Part shown: positions 1 through 8,900 of the stretch, one piece after another
Position numbering within the stretch: the first letter of the stretch is position 1
How the letters are laid out: each line of letters starts with the position of its first letter
Origin: an uncultured Bacilli bacterium
GTDB lineage: Bacteria > Bacillota_I > Bacilli_A > RF39 > UBA660
Length of the DNA: 12,993 bases
Direction: 5' to 3'
Assembly (NCBI GenBank): GCA_910586295.1
Contig: CAJUGE010000094.1
Location: 1 to 12,993 of the forward strand
Notes under the pieces: model-generated
Told to the model about the DNA's origin: nothing
The model's database searches: none
What the model saw: the letters and a program-made list of their open reading frames with translations, nothing else
Program-made: the position numbers and the translations under genes

Positions 1-664
1 AGCCTTTTTCATTGTGAAGTTGATATTCTTTAAGTCCTCTTATGTAGAAATCTTTGTTTCTATCTTCAATATAGAATGGCATTATATCATTAGTCAAACA
101 TTCTCTAAACATAATCATTCTGCCTACTCTGCCATTTCCATCTTGAAAAGGATGAATAGTCTCAAATTTTACATGAAAGTCTATAATATCTTCTATAGAT
201 TTCTTAGACAATTTATTATAAGAGTTTAATAGATTTCTCATTTCTTGTGCAACATCATTAGGAGAAGTAGTCTTAATTGAACCTACAAAATTCTTTTTTC
301 CTTTGTATTCTCCAATATTAAACCATTTTTTCTCATTATCAGTTAGTGTTCCTTCTTTTAAAATAAAGTGAAATTTTTTTATCATATCTTCAGTTAAAGG
401 TTCTTCTATAGTTTCAAGCATATATTTAAATAAAGTAAAGTGATTTTTTGTTTCGGTTGCATCTTTTAATACTATTACTTTATCAGTAGTTGTTAGAATT
501 GTACCAGTATCATAAATGCTTGCTGTTTCATCAGGTGTAATGGTAGAACCTTCTATATGATTTGTGTTATAAGCAAACTCTAGTTGAGTTTTATGATAGA
601 GATTACCAGATAACCCAATATTCTTTTGAATGATTAATTCCTCTTTTACTTTTGAAACTTCCAT
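1..664 (-). CDS. Fic-domain protein (probable protein AMP-transferase), 3' end outside the window
   Basis: 221 residues are visible; the C-terminus runs off the left edge. The Fic signature HPFQDGNGRVGR lies at residues 171-182, with catalytic His171 and Asp175 and the phosphate-binding GNGR all intact. Residues 34-39 (TNHIEG) fit the inhibitory-helix motif [ST]xxxE[GN], whose Glu (here Glu38) blocks the active site. Its N-terminal position marks a class II Fic protein. Fic enzymes usually transfer AMP from ATP to a Ser, Thr or Tyr hydroxyl of a target protein; the target here is unknown. About 39 residues follow the signature before the edge, so probably only the end of the domain is missing. 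The ATG at 664 has a good GGAGGT site 5-6 bases upstream. An ATPase gene lies 78 bases upstream on the same strand. The protein is soluble, with no signal peptide. The family is certain; the activity is inferred. Confidence 0.93.
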   Translation of the reverse strand, partial: MEVSKVKEELIIQKNIGLSGNLYHKTQLEFAYNTNHIEGSTITPDETASIYDTGTILTTTDKVIVLKDATETKNHFTLFKYMLETIEEPLTEDMIKKFHFILKEGTLTDNEKKWFNIGEYKGKKNFVGSIKTTSPNDVAQEMRNLLNSYNKLSKKSIEDIIDFHVKFETIHPFQDGNGRVGRMIMFRECLTNDIMPFYIEDRNKDFYIRGLKEYQLHNEKG

Positions 665-704
665 ACTACACCTCCAACTCATTTTAGTATTCAAGTATGT
701 GAAT

Positions 705-713
705 AGTATATCA
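705..713 (-). promoter_or_regulatory. Probable extended -10 promoter of the Fic gene
   Basis: In the 78-base gap before the Fic gene the minus strand reads TGATATACT, an extended -10 element (TG, one base, TATACT). It lies about 40 bases upstream of the start codon. No good -35 box is found at 16-18 bases, which is tolerated when the TG extension is present. If it is active, the Fic gene can be transcribed apart from the ATPase gene. Confidence 0.4.
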
Positions 714-742
714 TAATTTAATAGATTTTTATATAAGTTTTC

Positions 743-2053
743 TTACTTCTTCAGTACAAATACTGCATATAATGGAATAGATTTTATTTTAGATTTACTA
801 TCGAACCCTAATTCTTTAGTACTTATTCTAATACCGTATGGACAGTCATATTTCTCCATAAATAATTTTAAACTTTTTGACTGAGTGTTATCCCCTGCTT
901 TTACTTCTACTGGAATAATTCCATCTTTATTATGAATCAGAAAGTCTATTTCTGATTGATTGTCATTTTTCCAATAATATAAGTCATAATTTAAGCATAT
1001 AAGTTGATTTGCTACATAATTTTCTGCGATTATTCCCTTATATAGTGATAAGGTATCTGTTAAAATATCTTCTAATGTTATTTTCAAAATATTGTTTAGG
1101 ATTCCTACATCACTTAAGTAAAGTTTAAATGTATCAACATCAATAAACCCTTCTAAAGGAATAGATGGCAATTTTGTGCATTTTGCTCTCAGTACCATAT
1201 TAGATGCTTCTAACCAATCAATTGATGTTATATAATCTCTTGCTCTTGCATCTTTGGCTATTCTAGAATATTGAAATTTATTTGACAGATTTGAGAGTTG
1301 TGATGGAAGAGAGTTATATACTCTAGTAATTTTTAAAGTTTCAATTTCACTTGTTACATATTTACTCATATCTTCAAAGTATGATCTTACAATATCTTTT
1401 AATATAGTACTATCATATTTTATATAGTCACCACTTGTATTTACCATATTATAAACACTTTCTGGCATTCCACCTGTTATTAAATATATTTTATAAAGAT
1501 TCAAAGCTTTTTCGTGAACTGCACTTGAAATTTTTTTGTTGTTATCATAACTATCTTTAATTAGATTTATCAATATTTCTTCATTCATTGCTAATAAAAA
1601 TTCTTCAAAATCCATTGGATACATATCAAGTATTTTTATTTTTCCTACTGGAAAAGAGCTTTTACTCCTTTTTAATTTTACACCAAGAAGTGAACCAGCA
1701 CATATTATTCTAATATTACTATGACGTTCGCAAAAATATTTTAGTTCTGAGATTAGTTTTTCGGATTCTTGTATTTCATCTATGAAAAGTATAGTATCTT
1801 TTTGTTCTAAATCAAAATTTACCAATACTTTTAGTTGGGCAAATTTCTCATCTGATGTTAATGAGGAATTGTAAAGATTTAAGATATTTTCATCATGCAA
1901 AAGATTTATATATATATAGTTTTTATATTCATTTTTACAAAATTCATCTATTATATAAGTTTTTCCACATTGTCTAACACCTAATATCATAAGTGGCTTA
2001 AATAATTTGCTATCTTTCCAACTTAAAAGACTTTCATAGATTTTTCTTTTCAT
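743..2053 (-). CDS. AAA ATPase with C-terminal DUF4143 domain
   Basis: 436 residues with the two-part build of the AAA_14/DUF4143 family. The P-loop GVRQCGKT is at about residues 25-32, Walker B (ILFIDEIQ) ends in Asp92-Glu93, and a sensor-like AGSLLG is near 119-124. The C-terminal half has the family's FKLYLSDVGIL segment. It ends in a restriction-endonuclease-like signature: Asp370 in SEIDFL, then Glu383-Val-Lys385 in VEVKAG, as in PD-(D/E)XK folds. These proteins are common accessory genes in gut bacteria and often vary between strains; their role is not established, and nuclease action is unproven. A GTG at 2062 in the same frame lies inside the Shine-Dalgarno sequence AGGTGAT. The ATG at 2053, five bases after AGGTGA, is therefore the likely start. 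It lies left of rpoC, beyond a terminator, and is probably transcribed separately. Confidence 0.9.
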   Translation of the reverse strand: MKRKIYESLLSWKDSKLFKPLMILGVRQCGKTYIIDEFCKNEYKNYIYINLLHDENILNLYNSSLTSDEKFAQLKVLVNFDLEQKDTILFIDEIQESEKLISELKYFCERHSNIRIICAGSLLGVKLKRSKSSFPVGKIKILDMYPMDFEEFLLAMNEEILINLIKDSYDNNKKISSAVHEKALNLYKIYLITGGMPESVYNMVNTSGDYIKYDSTILKDIVRSYFEDMSKYVTSEIETLKITRVYNSLPSQLSNLSNKFQYSRIAKDARARDYITSIDWLEASNMVLRAKCTKLPSIPLEGFIDVDTFKLYLSDVGILNNILKITLEDILTDTLSLYKGIIAENYVANQLICLNYDLYYWKNDNQSEIDFLIHNKDGIIPVEVKAGDNTQSKSLKLFMEKYDCPYGIRISTKELGFDSKSKIKSIPLYAVFVLKK

Positions 2054-2070
2054 ATAAATCACCTATTTAT

Positions 2071-2079
2071 ATAATAACA
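2071..2079 (-). promoter_or_regulatory. Possible extended -10 promoter of the ATPase gene
   Basis: The minus strand reads TGTTATTAT, a TG-extended -10 box with five of six consensus bases. No -35 match is present 17 bases upstream. The predicted start site would fall at the Shine-Dalgarno sequence and leave a leader of about 11 bases, which is very short. The true promoter may instead lie within or before the repeats at 2084-2140. Confidence 0.22.
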
Positions 2080-2083
2080 TATA

Positions 2084-2140
2084 TTTCACGTTTTGGGCAC
2101 CACTTTTTTGATTTTTTTTCACGTTTTTGGTACAACTTTT
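2084..2140. repeat. Pair of 24-base direct repeats between rpoC and the ATPase gene
   Basis: Copies at 2084-2107 and 2117-2140 match at 21 of 24 positions. Both begin TTTCACGTTTT, continue with a GG.AC.AC core and end in TTTT; their starts are 33 bases apart. Direct repeats spaced by about three helical turns resemble the multiple transposase-binding sites at the ends of some insertion sequences, or a double operator site. No second end and no transposase are visible, so a remnant or a single end is the most that can be proposed. Confidence 0.75.
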
Positions 2141-2152
2141 GATGAATACATA

Positions 2153-2181
2153 GAAAAAGAAACCTAAGATTATCTCTTAAG
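2153..2181 (-). terminator. Intrinsic terminator of the rpo operon, overlapping the rpoC stop codon
   Basis: On the minus strand CTTAAGA and TCTTAGG form a seven-pair stem (one G-U) around the loop GATAA, followed by TTTCTTTTTCT. The 5' arm contains the rpoC TAA stop codon. The stem is AU-rich and not very stable, but the position and T-tract fit the operon end. Confidence 0.6.
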
Positions 2182-5100
2182 CTTCTTCTGTTTCTTCTAC
2201 ATCGTCTATAGAATCAGTTTCATCAACTTCGTCTACTTCTTCTATAGTTTCTTCTTCGCTTTTAATTCCTTGACCTTCTACAACTTCAGCATTTTTGTCT
2301 TCAGTCATAAATGTTTCTTCTAGTACTTCACTAGGATCATCATCTAAGAATTCTTTTTCTAGTATATATTCTATATTAGAGTATTCTTTGATACCAGTAC
2401 CAGCAGGAATTAGTTTACCAAGGATTACGTTTTCTTTTAGTCCTTTTAATGGATCTACTTTACCTTTTACAGCAGCATCAGTAAGAATTCTTGTAGTTTC
2501 TTGGAATGATGCAGCACTTAGGAATGAGTCTGTTTCTAGACTTGCTTTAGTTATACCAAGCAGTACTGCTTTACCAGAAGCTGGAACTTTACCTTCCAAT
2601 ATATAAGGTTTATTCTTTTCTGTAAAGTCTCTAAGTGAAACAGCAGTTCCTTCAACGAATTCAGTATCTCCTGCATCAACTATCTTGATTTTAGAAATCA
2701 TACGTTTTACAACTGTTTCAATATGTTTGTCCGAAACATCAACACCTTGTCCTTTATATACTTTTTGTATTTCTCTCAAGATGTATTCTTGTGTAGTAAT
2801 TGGATCAGTAACAGCAAGTAATTCTTTAGGACTTATACTTCCTTCAGTTAATGGATCTCCTGCTTCTACTTCCATTCCTTTTTCTACTCTAAGTTTTGCA
2901 TTATATAAAGTAACGTGTTCTCTCACTTCTACATCATTAGTAATATAGATTTTCCATTTTCCTTTATCTTCCATTATTTTTGTAACTTTACCATTAATTT
3001 CAGCAATAGTTGCTTTAGCTTTTGGAGTTCTTGCTTCAAATAATTCTTCTACACGTGGTAAACCTTGTGTGATATCATCTGCGCCAGCAACACCACCTGT
3101 GTGGAATGTACGCATTGTAAGTTGGGTACCAGGTTCACCGATAGATTGTGCGGCCATTATACCAACAGCTTCTCCAACTTCTACAACGTTTCCTGTTGCT
3201 AAGTTACGTCCATAACATTTTTGACAAAGTCCATTATGTGTCTTACAAGTAAGTACACTTCTTATTTCTATTTTCTTAATACCTGCACTTACTATCTTTC
3301 TAGCAATATGTTCAGTAATAAGTTCTCCCTTTTCTAAGATTACTTCTTTAGTTTCTGGGTGAAGAATTTTTTGATTTGTAAATCTTCCAATAATTCTTTC
3401 TTCAAAACTTTCTAGTACACTACCAGACTTATCATCCATGAATGCACTTACAGAAAGTCCTTGAATTGTTCCACAGTCTTCTTCTTTTATGATTAAGTCT
3501 TGTACAACATCAACTAGTCTACGTGTTAAATATCCTGCGTCTGCTGTCTTAAGAGCAGTATCTGCTGTTCCTTTACGTGAACCGTGACTTGATAAGAAGA
3601 ACTCTTGAACGTCTAATCCTTCTTTGAATGATGCTTCAATTGGAATCTCTACTTCTTCTCCGTCTGGTTTAGCCATTATTCCACGCATACCACTAAGTTG
3701 TCCAAGTTGAGATGCATTACCTCTCGCTTTAGATGTGAATATCATTGCTAGTGGATTTGTATCTTTAACGCTAGACATTTCATCCATAACTGCTTTTTGA
3801 ACATCTTTTGTAGCGTTTAACCAAAGATCAACTACTTTTCTGTGTCTTTCTTCATCGGTTATAAGACCACGATTATATTGTTTATTAATCTTAGAAACTG
3901 TATCTTTTGTTTCATTAATAATTACTTGTTTTTTATCACTAACTGGGATATCTGATAGACTGAATGTTATTCCACTTACAGTACTATATTTGAATCCTAG
4001 ATTTTTAAGCTTATCAAGCATCATTGATGTTTCTGTTGTTTTAAATCTTTTGAAAATTTGTGCGATTAATGTTTCTAAGTCATTTTTTACAAATCCTTTA
4101 TTTGGCTCCATAGCAGCAACTGCTTCTGGAAGGTTTGTTCCCTTTTCCAAGAAATATTTATCAGGAGTTAATCCTTCAAAATTATCTTTACTAGGTTCAT
4201 TTACATAAGGATAAGCATCTGGAAGAATTTCATTAAATATAATTTTACCAGGAGTTGTTACTAAGTATTTATCCATGACACTATCTGCCCAGATTTTATG
4301 AGTAAAACTTTTTGCTGGTATACATACACGAGTATGAAGTGTTATATTTCTTCTTTCATAGTCCATTAATGCTTCATTTGCATTTTTATATGCTTTTCCT
4401 TCGTTTTCTACACCTGGAATTTCAAGAGTTAAGTAATAGTTTCCTAATACCATGTCTTGTCCTGGTGTAACGATTGGGCTTCCATCTTTTGGACTAAGTA
4501 TGTTATTAGCGCCTAGCATTAGAAGTCTTGCTTCACTTTGACTTTCTTCTGAAAGTGGTACGTGAACTGCCATTTGGTCACCGTCAAAATCCGCATTAAA
4601 CGCTGTACAAACTAGAGGATGAAGCCTTAATGCTTTTCCACCTACAAGTTTTGGTTCAAATGCTTGGATACCAAGTCTATGTAGTGTTGGTGCACGGTTA
4701 AGCAGTACTGGATGTTCTTGAATAACATCTTCTACTATATCCCAAACTCTCTCGTCTTGAGAATCTATCATCTTTTTAGCACCTTTAATGTTGTGGGCTA
4801 ATTCTCTTGCTACTAGTTCATGTATTACATGTGGTTTAAATAATTCTAATGCCATTTCTTTTGGTATACCACATTCATACATTTTTAATGTAGGTCCTAC
4901 TGCAATAACACTACGGCCTGAGTAGTCTACACGTTTTCCTAGTAAGTTTTGACGGAAACGTCCTTGCTTTCCTTTTAACATACTTGATAAACTCTTAAGT
5001 GGTCTGTTTCCTACACCTTGTACACTTCTTCCACGTCTACCGTTATCAATAAGAGCATCTACTGCTTCTTGAAGCATACGTTTTTCGTTTTGTACAATTA

Positions 5101-5935
5101 TTGTAGGTGCACCAAGTTCAATAAGTTTCTTAAGACGATTATTTCTATTTATTATTCTTCTATAAAGGTCATTTAAGTCACTTGTTGCAAATCTTCCACC
5201 AGGAAGTTGTATCATTGGTCTTAATTCTGGTGGGATTACTGGAAGCACATCAAGTATCATCCATTCAGGTCTGTTTCCACTGTCTATAAAGTTTTGTAAG
5301 CAGTCAACTCTTTTTACTAGACGAAGTTTCTTTTGTCCTTGAGAAGATTCTATTTCTTTCTTTAATACTTCTACTTCACGTTCAAGTTCAACTTCTTTAA
5401 GTAATGTTTTAATTGCTTCTGCACCCATTCCAACAGTAAATTGATTACCATATTTTTCATAATATGCACGGTACTCTTTGTCAGACAATGTTTGTTTCTT
5501 TTCTAGAGGTGCAATACCTGGATCTAGTACTACATAACTTACAAAGTATATAACTTCTTCTATATCTCTAGGAGACATATCTAGTACTAATCCTATTTTA
5601 GGTGGTACACCTTTTGTATACCAAATGTGTGCAACTGGAGTTGCTAGTTCAATGTGCCCCATACGTTCACGTCTAACCTTAGAACGAGTTACTTCAACTC
5701 CACATCTATCACATACTACATTCTTGTATCTTAGTCTTTTGTACTTTCCACAAGCACATTCAAAGTCTTTTGTAGGACCAAATATCTTTTCACAGAATAG
5801 TCCGTCTCTTTCTGGACGAAGAGTTCTATAGTTTATTGTTTCAGGTTTTTTTACCTCTCCATAGCTCCAAGAACGAATTTTTTCTGGTGAAGCAATTCCA
5901 ATACGAATTCCTTCAAACATATTAACTTCCATCAT
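2177..5935 (-). CDS. rpoC: DNA-directed RNA polymerase subunit beta'
   Basis: 1252 residues (about 1,200 in Bacillus). It forms half of the RNA polymerase active-site cleft. The N-terminal zinc site uses Cys60, Cys62, Cys75 and Cys78. The conserved GKRVDYSGR segment is at 333-341. The catalytic NADFDGD is at 447-453, with Asp449, Asp451 and Asp453 holding the magnesium ion. A second zinc site has Cys821, Cys897, Cys904 and Cys907, with near-normal spacing. The trigger-loop region with QLTMRTFHTGG ends near His945. Residues 1198-1252 form an acidic tail that accounts for most of the extra length. The ATG at 5935 shares its A with the rpoB stop codon, and a GAGGAGG site lies seven bases upstream. 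The resulting N-terminus aligns with Bacillus RpoC (FE, then IG.ASP.KIRSWS). Translation is probably coupled to rpoB. No inactivating change is seen. Confidence 0.99.
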   Translation of the reverse strand: MMEVNMFEGIRIGIASPEKIRSWSYGEVKKPETINYRTLRPERDGLFCEKIFGPTKDFECACGKYKRLRYKNVVCDRCGVEVTRSKVRRERMGHIELATPVAHIWYTKGVPPKIGLVLDMSPRDIEEVIYFVSYVVLDPGIAPLEKKQTLSDKEYRAYYEKYGNQFTVGMGAEAIKTLLKEVELEREVEVLKKEIESSQGQKKLRLVKRVDCLQNFIDSGNRPEWMILDVLPVIPPELRPMIQLPGGRFATSDLNDLYRRIINRNNRLKKLIELGAPTIIVQNEKRMLQEAVDALIDNGRRGRSVQGVGNRPLKSLSSMLKGKQGRFRQNLLGKRVDYSGRSVIAVGPTLKMYECGIPKEMALELFKPHVIHELVARELAHNIKGAKKMIDSQDERVWDIVEDVIQEHPVLLNRAPTLHRLGIQAFEPKLVGGKALRLHPLVCTAFNADFDGDQMAVHVPLSEESQSEARLLMLGANNILSPKDGSPIVTPGQDMVLGNYYLTLEIPGVENEGKAYKNANEALMDYERRNITLHTRVCIPAKSFTHKIWADSVMDKYLVTTPGKIIFNEILPDAYPYVNEPSKDNFEGLTPDKYFLEKGTNLPEAVAAMEPNKGFVKNDLETLIAQIFKRFKTTETSMMLDKLKNLGFKYSTVSGITFSLSDIPVSDKKQVIINETKDTVSKINKQYNRGLITDEERHRKVVDLWLNATKDVQKAVMDEMSSVKDTNPLAMIFTSKARGNASQLGQLSGMRGIMAKPDGEEVEIPIEASFKEGLDVQEFFLSSHGSRKGTADTALKTADAGYLTRRLVDVVQDLIIKEEDCGTIQGLSVSAFMDDKSGSVLESFEERIIGRFTNQKILHPETKEVILEKGELITEHIARKIVSAGIKKIEIRSVLTCKTHNGLCQKCYGRNLATGNVVEVGEAVGIMAAQSIGEPGTQLTMRTFHTGGVAGADDITQGLPRVEELFEARTPKAKATIAEINGKVTKIMEDKGKWKIYITNDVEVREHVTLYNAKLRVEKGMEVEAGDPLTEGSISPKELLAVTDPITTQEYILREIQKVYKGQGVDVSDKHIETVVKRMISKIKIVDAGDTEFVEGTAVSLRDFTEKNKPYILEGKVPASGKAVLLGITKASLETDSFLSAASFQETTRILTDAAVKGKVDPLKGLKENVILGKLIPAGTGIKEYSNIEYILEKEFLDDDPSEVLEETFMTEDKNAEVVEGQGIKSEEETIEEVDEVDETDSIDDVEETEEA

Positions 5936-8900
5936 TATTCGTCCTCCTCCTCACTCTCAAAAATCTCATCTTCATCATACTCCAAATCCTCTAGTGAGTC
6001 ATATGAATCTTCTTCATCACTTTCGTCATCAAAGTATTCTTCATCACTTTCTTCTGCTTCTAAAGATGTATCTGTTATATCATTATTTTCTTTATTTATA
6101 TCTACTTCTTCTATTGTAACAGGAACATCTTCTTCATCTTCTTCTTTCTCAAGTTCTTTTAATTCTTTTATTCCATCTTTAGTCATTATTGATATATCTA
6201 AACCTAATGCTTGGAATTCTTTAATTAAAACTCTAAATGATTCTGGTACTCCTGCTTGATCTACTGGTTTACCTTTTACAAGTTGTTCATAAACTTTCAC
6301 ACGACCTAGAACGTCATCAGATTTGATTGTAAGAACCTCTTGTAATACATGTGCAGCACCATAAGCATATAATGCCCACACTTCCATTTCTCCAAATCTT
6401 TGTCCACCAAACTGTGCTTTACCACCAAGTGGTTGTTGTGTAACTAGGCTATAAGGACCTGTAGAACGCGCATGCATCTTATCGTCAACCATGTGGTTAA
6501 GTTTTATCATATACATGACACCTACATTTACACGTTTATCAAATCTTTCACCAGTTCTACCATTATATAACCAAGTTTTATAGTCAGGTGATAATCCTGC
6601 TTCTTTAGTCATTTCTTCTATATCTTCTTCAGTAGCACTGTCAAATACTGGAGTGGCAATATGAACTCCTAAAGTTTTTGCAGCCATACCTAAGTGAACT
6701 TCTAATATTTGCCCTAAGTTCATACGAGATGGAACACCTAGTGGATTTAAACAGATATCTACTGTTCTTCCATCTGGCAAATATGGCATATCTTCTTCTG
6801 GAAGTACTATACTTACTACACCTTTGTTACCATGACGTCCACTCATTTTATCTCCAACTTGCATTTTTCTTTTCTTTACTAAGTATATTCTTATTATTTT
6901 TATTACACCTGCAGATAACTCATCACTGTTCTCTTTAGTGAATACTTGAATATCATGTACTATACCACTTGAACCATGAGGTACTCTAAGAGATGTATCC
7001 CTTACTTCACGAGTTTTTTCTCCAAATATAGCATGCAAAAGTTTTTCTTCACTAGATAATTCTTGTACTCCTTTTGGTGTGATTTTACCTACTAGAATGT
7101 CATTTTCTTTAACTTCTGTACCAATTCTAATGATACCTTCTTCATTTAGATTTTTACGAGCATCCTCACTAACATTAGGAATATCTCTAGTAAATTCTTC
7201 TGGTCCAAGTTTAGTGTCTCTAGCTTCGACTTCTAGCATTTCAATATGCACTGAAGTTAGCACATCGTCTCTTACTAGTCTTTCGTTTAGTACAACAGCA
7301 TCTTCATAGTTATAACCATTGTATGTCATAAATGCTACTGTAAGGTTTTTACCTAAAGCGATTTCTCCACCGTTTGTACTTGGTCCATCTGCGATTATAG
7401 TACCTGCTTTAACAGTGTCTCCTTGTTTTACTATAGGTCTTTGAGTATAGCAAGTTTCTGCATTACTTCTTTGGTAACTTATAAGTTCGTATTCTTGTTT
7501 ACCTTTAGAGTTTGTGATTACTATTCGCTTAGAGTCAACATAATCTACTACACCATCTTCTTTGGCTTTTACTACTGCTCCACTATCTAATGCCGCAAAG
7601 TATTCAACTCCTGTTCCTACGATTGGTGCTTCAGTTTTAAGTAGTGGTACAGCCTGACGTTGCATGTTGGCTCCCATTAAGGCACGGTTAGCATCGTCAT
7701 GTTCAAGGAATGGTATCATACTTGTAGTAATACTTACTATTTGAGACGGTGAAACATCACTGTAGTTAACTTTAAGTTTTGAAACCATTAAATTATCTCT
7801 ATTGAATCTTACTGGTACTTCTTCATCTGCTATTTCATTATTTTCTGTAACATCTATTGTTGCTGGGCATATATAGTAGTTTTCTTCTTCGTCTGCTGTC
7901 ATATAAACTATTTCATCAGTTAACTTTCCATCAACTACTTTTCTATATGGAGTCATTATGAAACCATATTCATTTAATTTAGCAAATCCTGCTAAACTTG
8001 TTATAAGTCCAATGTTTTGTCCTTCTGGAGTTTCTACTGGACAGATTCTACCATAGTGAGAAGAGTTTACGTCACGAACTTCCATTCCTGCACGGTCACG
8101 AGATAATCCTCCTGGTCCCAGTGCAGATAACTTACGTTTATCATAAAGTTCTGCTAATGGATTTATTTGGTCCATGAATTTTGATAATTGGCTACTTCCA
8201 AAGAATTCTTTTAATGCAGCAGTTACAGGACGAATGTTAATCAAACTCTTAGGTGTAACTGTATCTATATCTTGAGTAGTCATTCTCTCACGAATTACTC
8301 TTTCCATTCTTGCAACACCAACTCTAAATTGGTTTTGTATTAATTCTCCACCTTGCCTTACACGTCTGTTTGCTAGATGATCTATCTCATCATAGTTTCC
8401 TACACCATAATGTAAGTTAATATAATATGAAACAGATGCATATATATCACTTATAGTTAATCTTTTTATATCTATAGATTGGTCATTTCCAATGACTTTT
8501 ATTAGTTTATCACTTCCATCATTTGCATATACCAATACTTCTTGTACTTTGTTGTATGTATCTAGTTCTTCATTTATTTTTACTTCATGCACTCCATAAC
8601 CAGATTCAAAAATTGGTTTTAATTCTTCAAGTATTTCTTTTGTAACCAAAGTTCCTTTAGCAAATTTCACTTCACCATCCACTTTGATATCTTCTCCTAG
8701 ACGATTATTCAACAATCTATCTAATACATTAAGTTTTTTATTAAATTTGTAACGACCAACTTTTGCCAAATCATATCTAAATTTATCAAAAAATCTTGTA
8801 ATTAATTGGTTTTTAGATGAATCTAATGTTGCTGGTTCTCCTGGTCTTAATTTTTCATATATTTCAATTAATGCTTGGTCAGTATTATTAGTTGAATCCT

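Noticed and set aside
665..742. Terminator between the ATPase and Fic genes
   Set aside because: No stem of useful length followed by a T-tract is visible; the two may also be co-transcribed.
2054..2062. In-frame GTG at 2062 as the ATPase start
   Set aside because: That GTG is part of the AGGTGAT ribosome binding site; the ATG at 2053 is correctly spaced from it.
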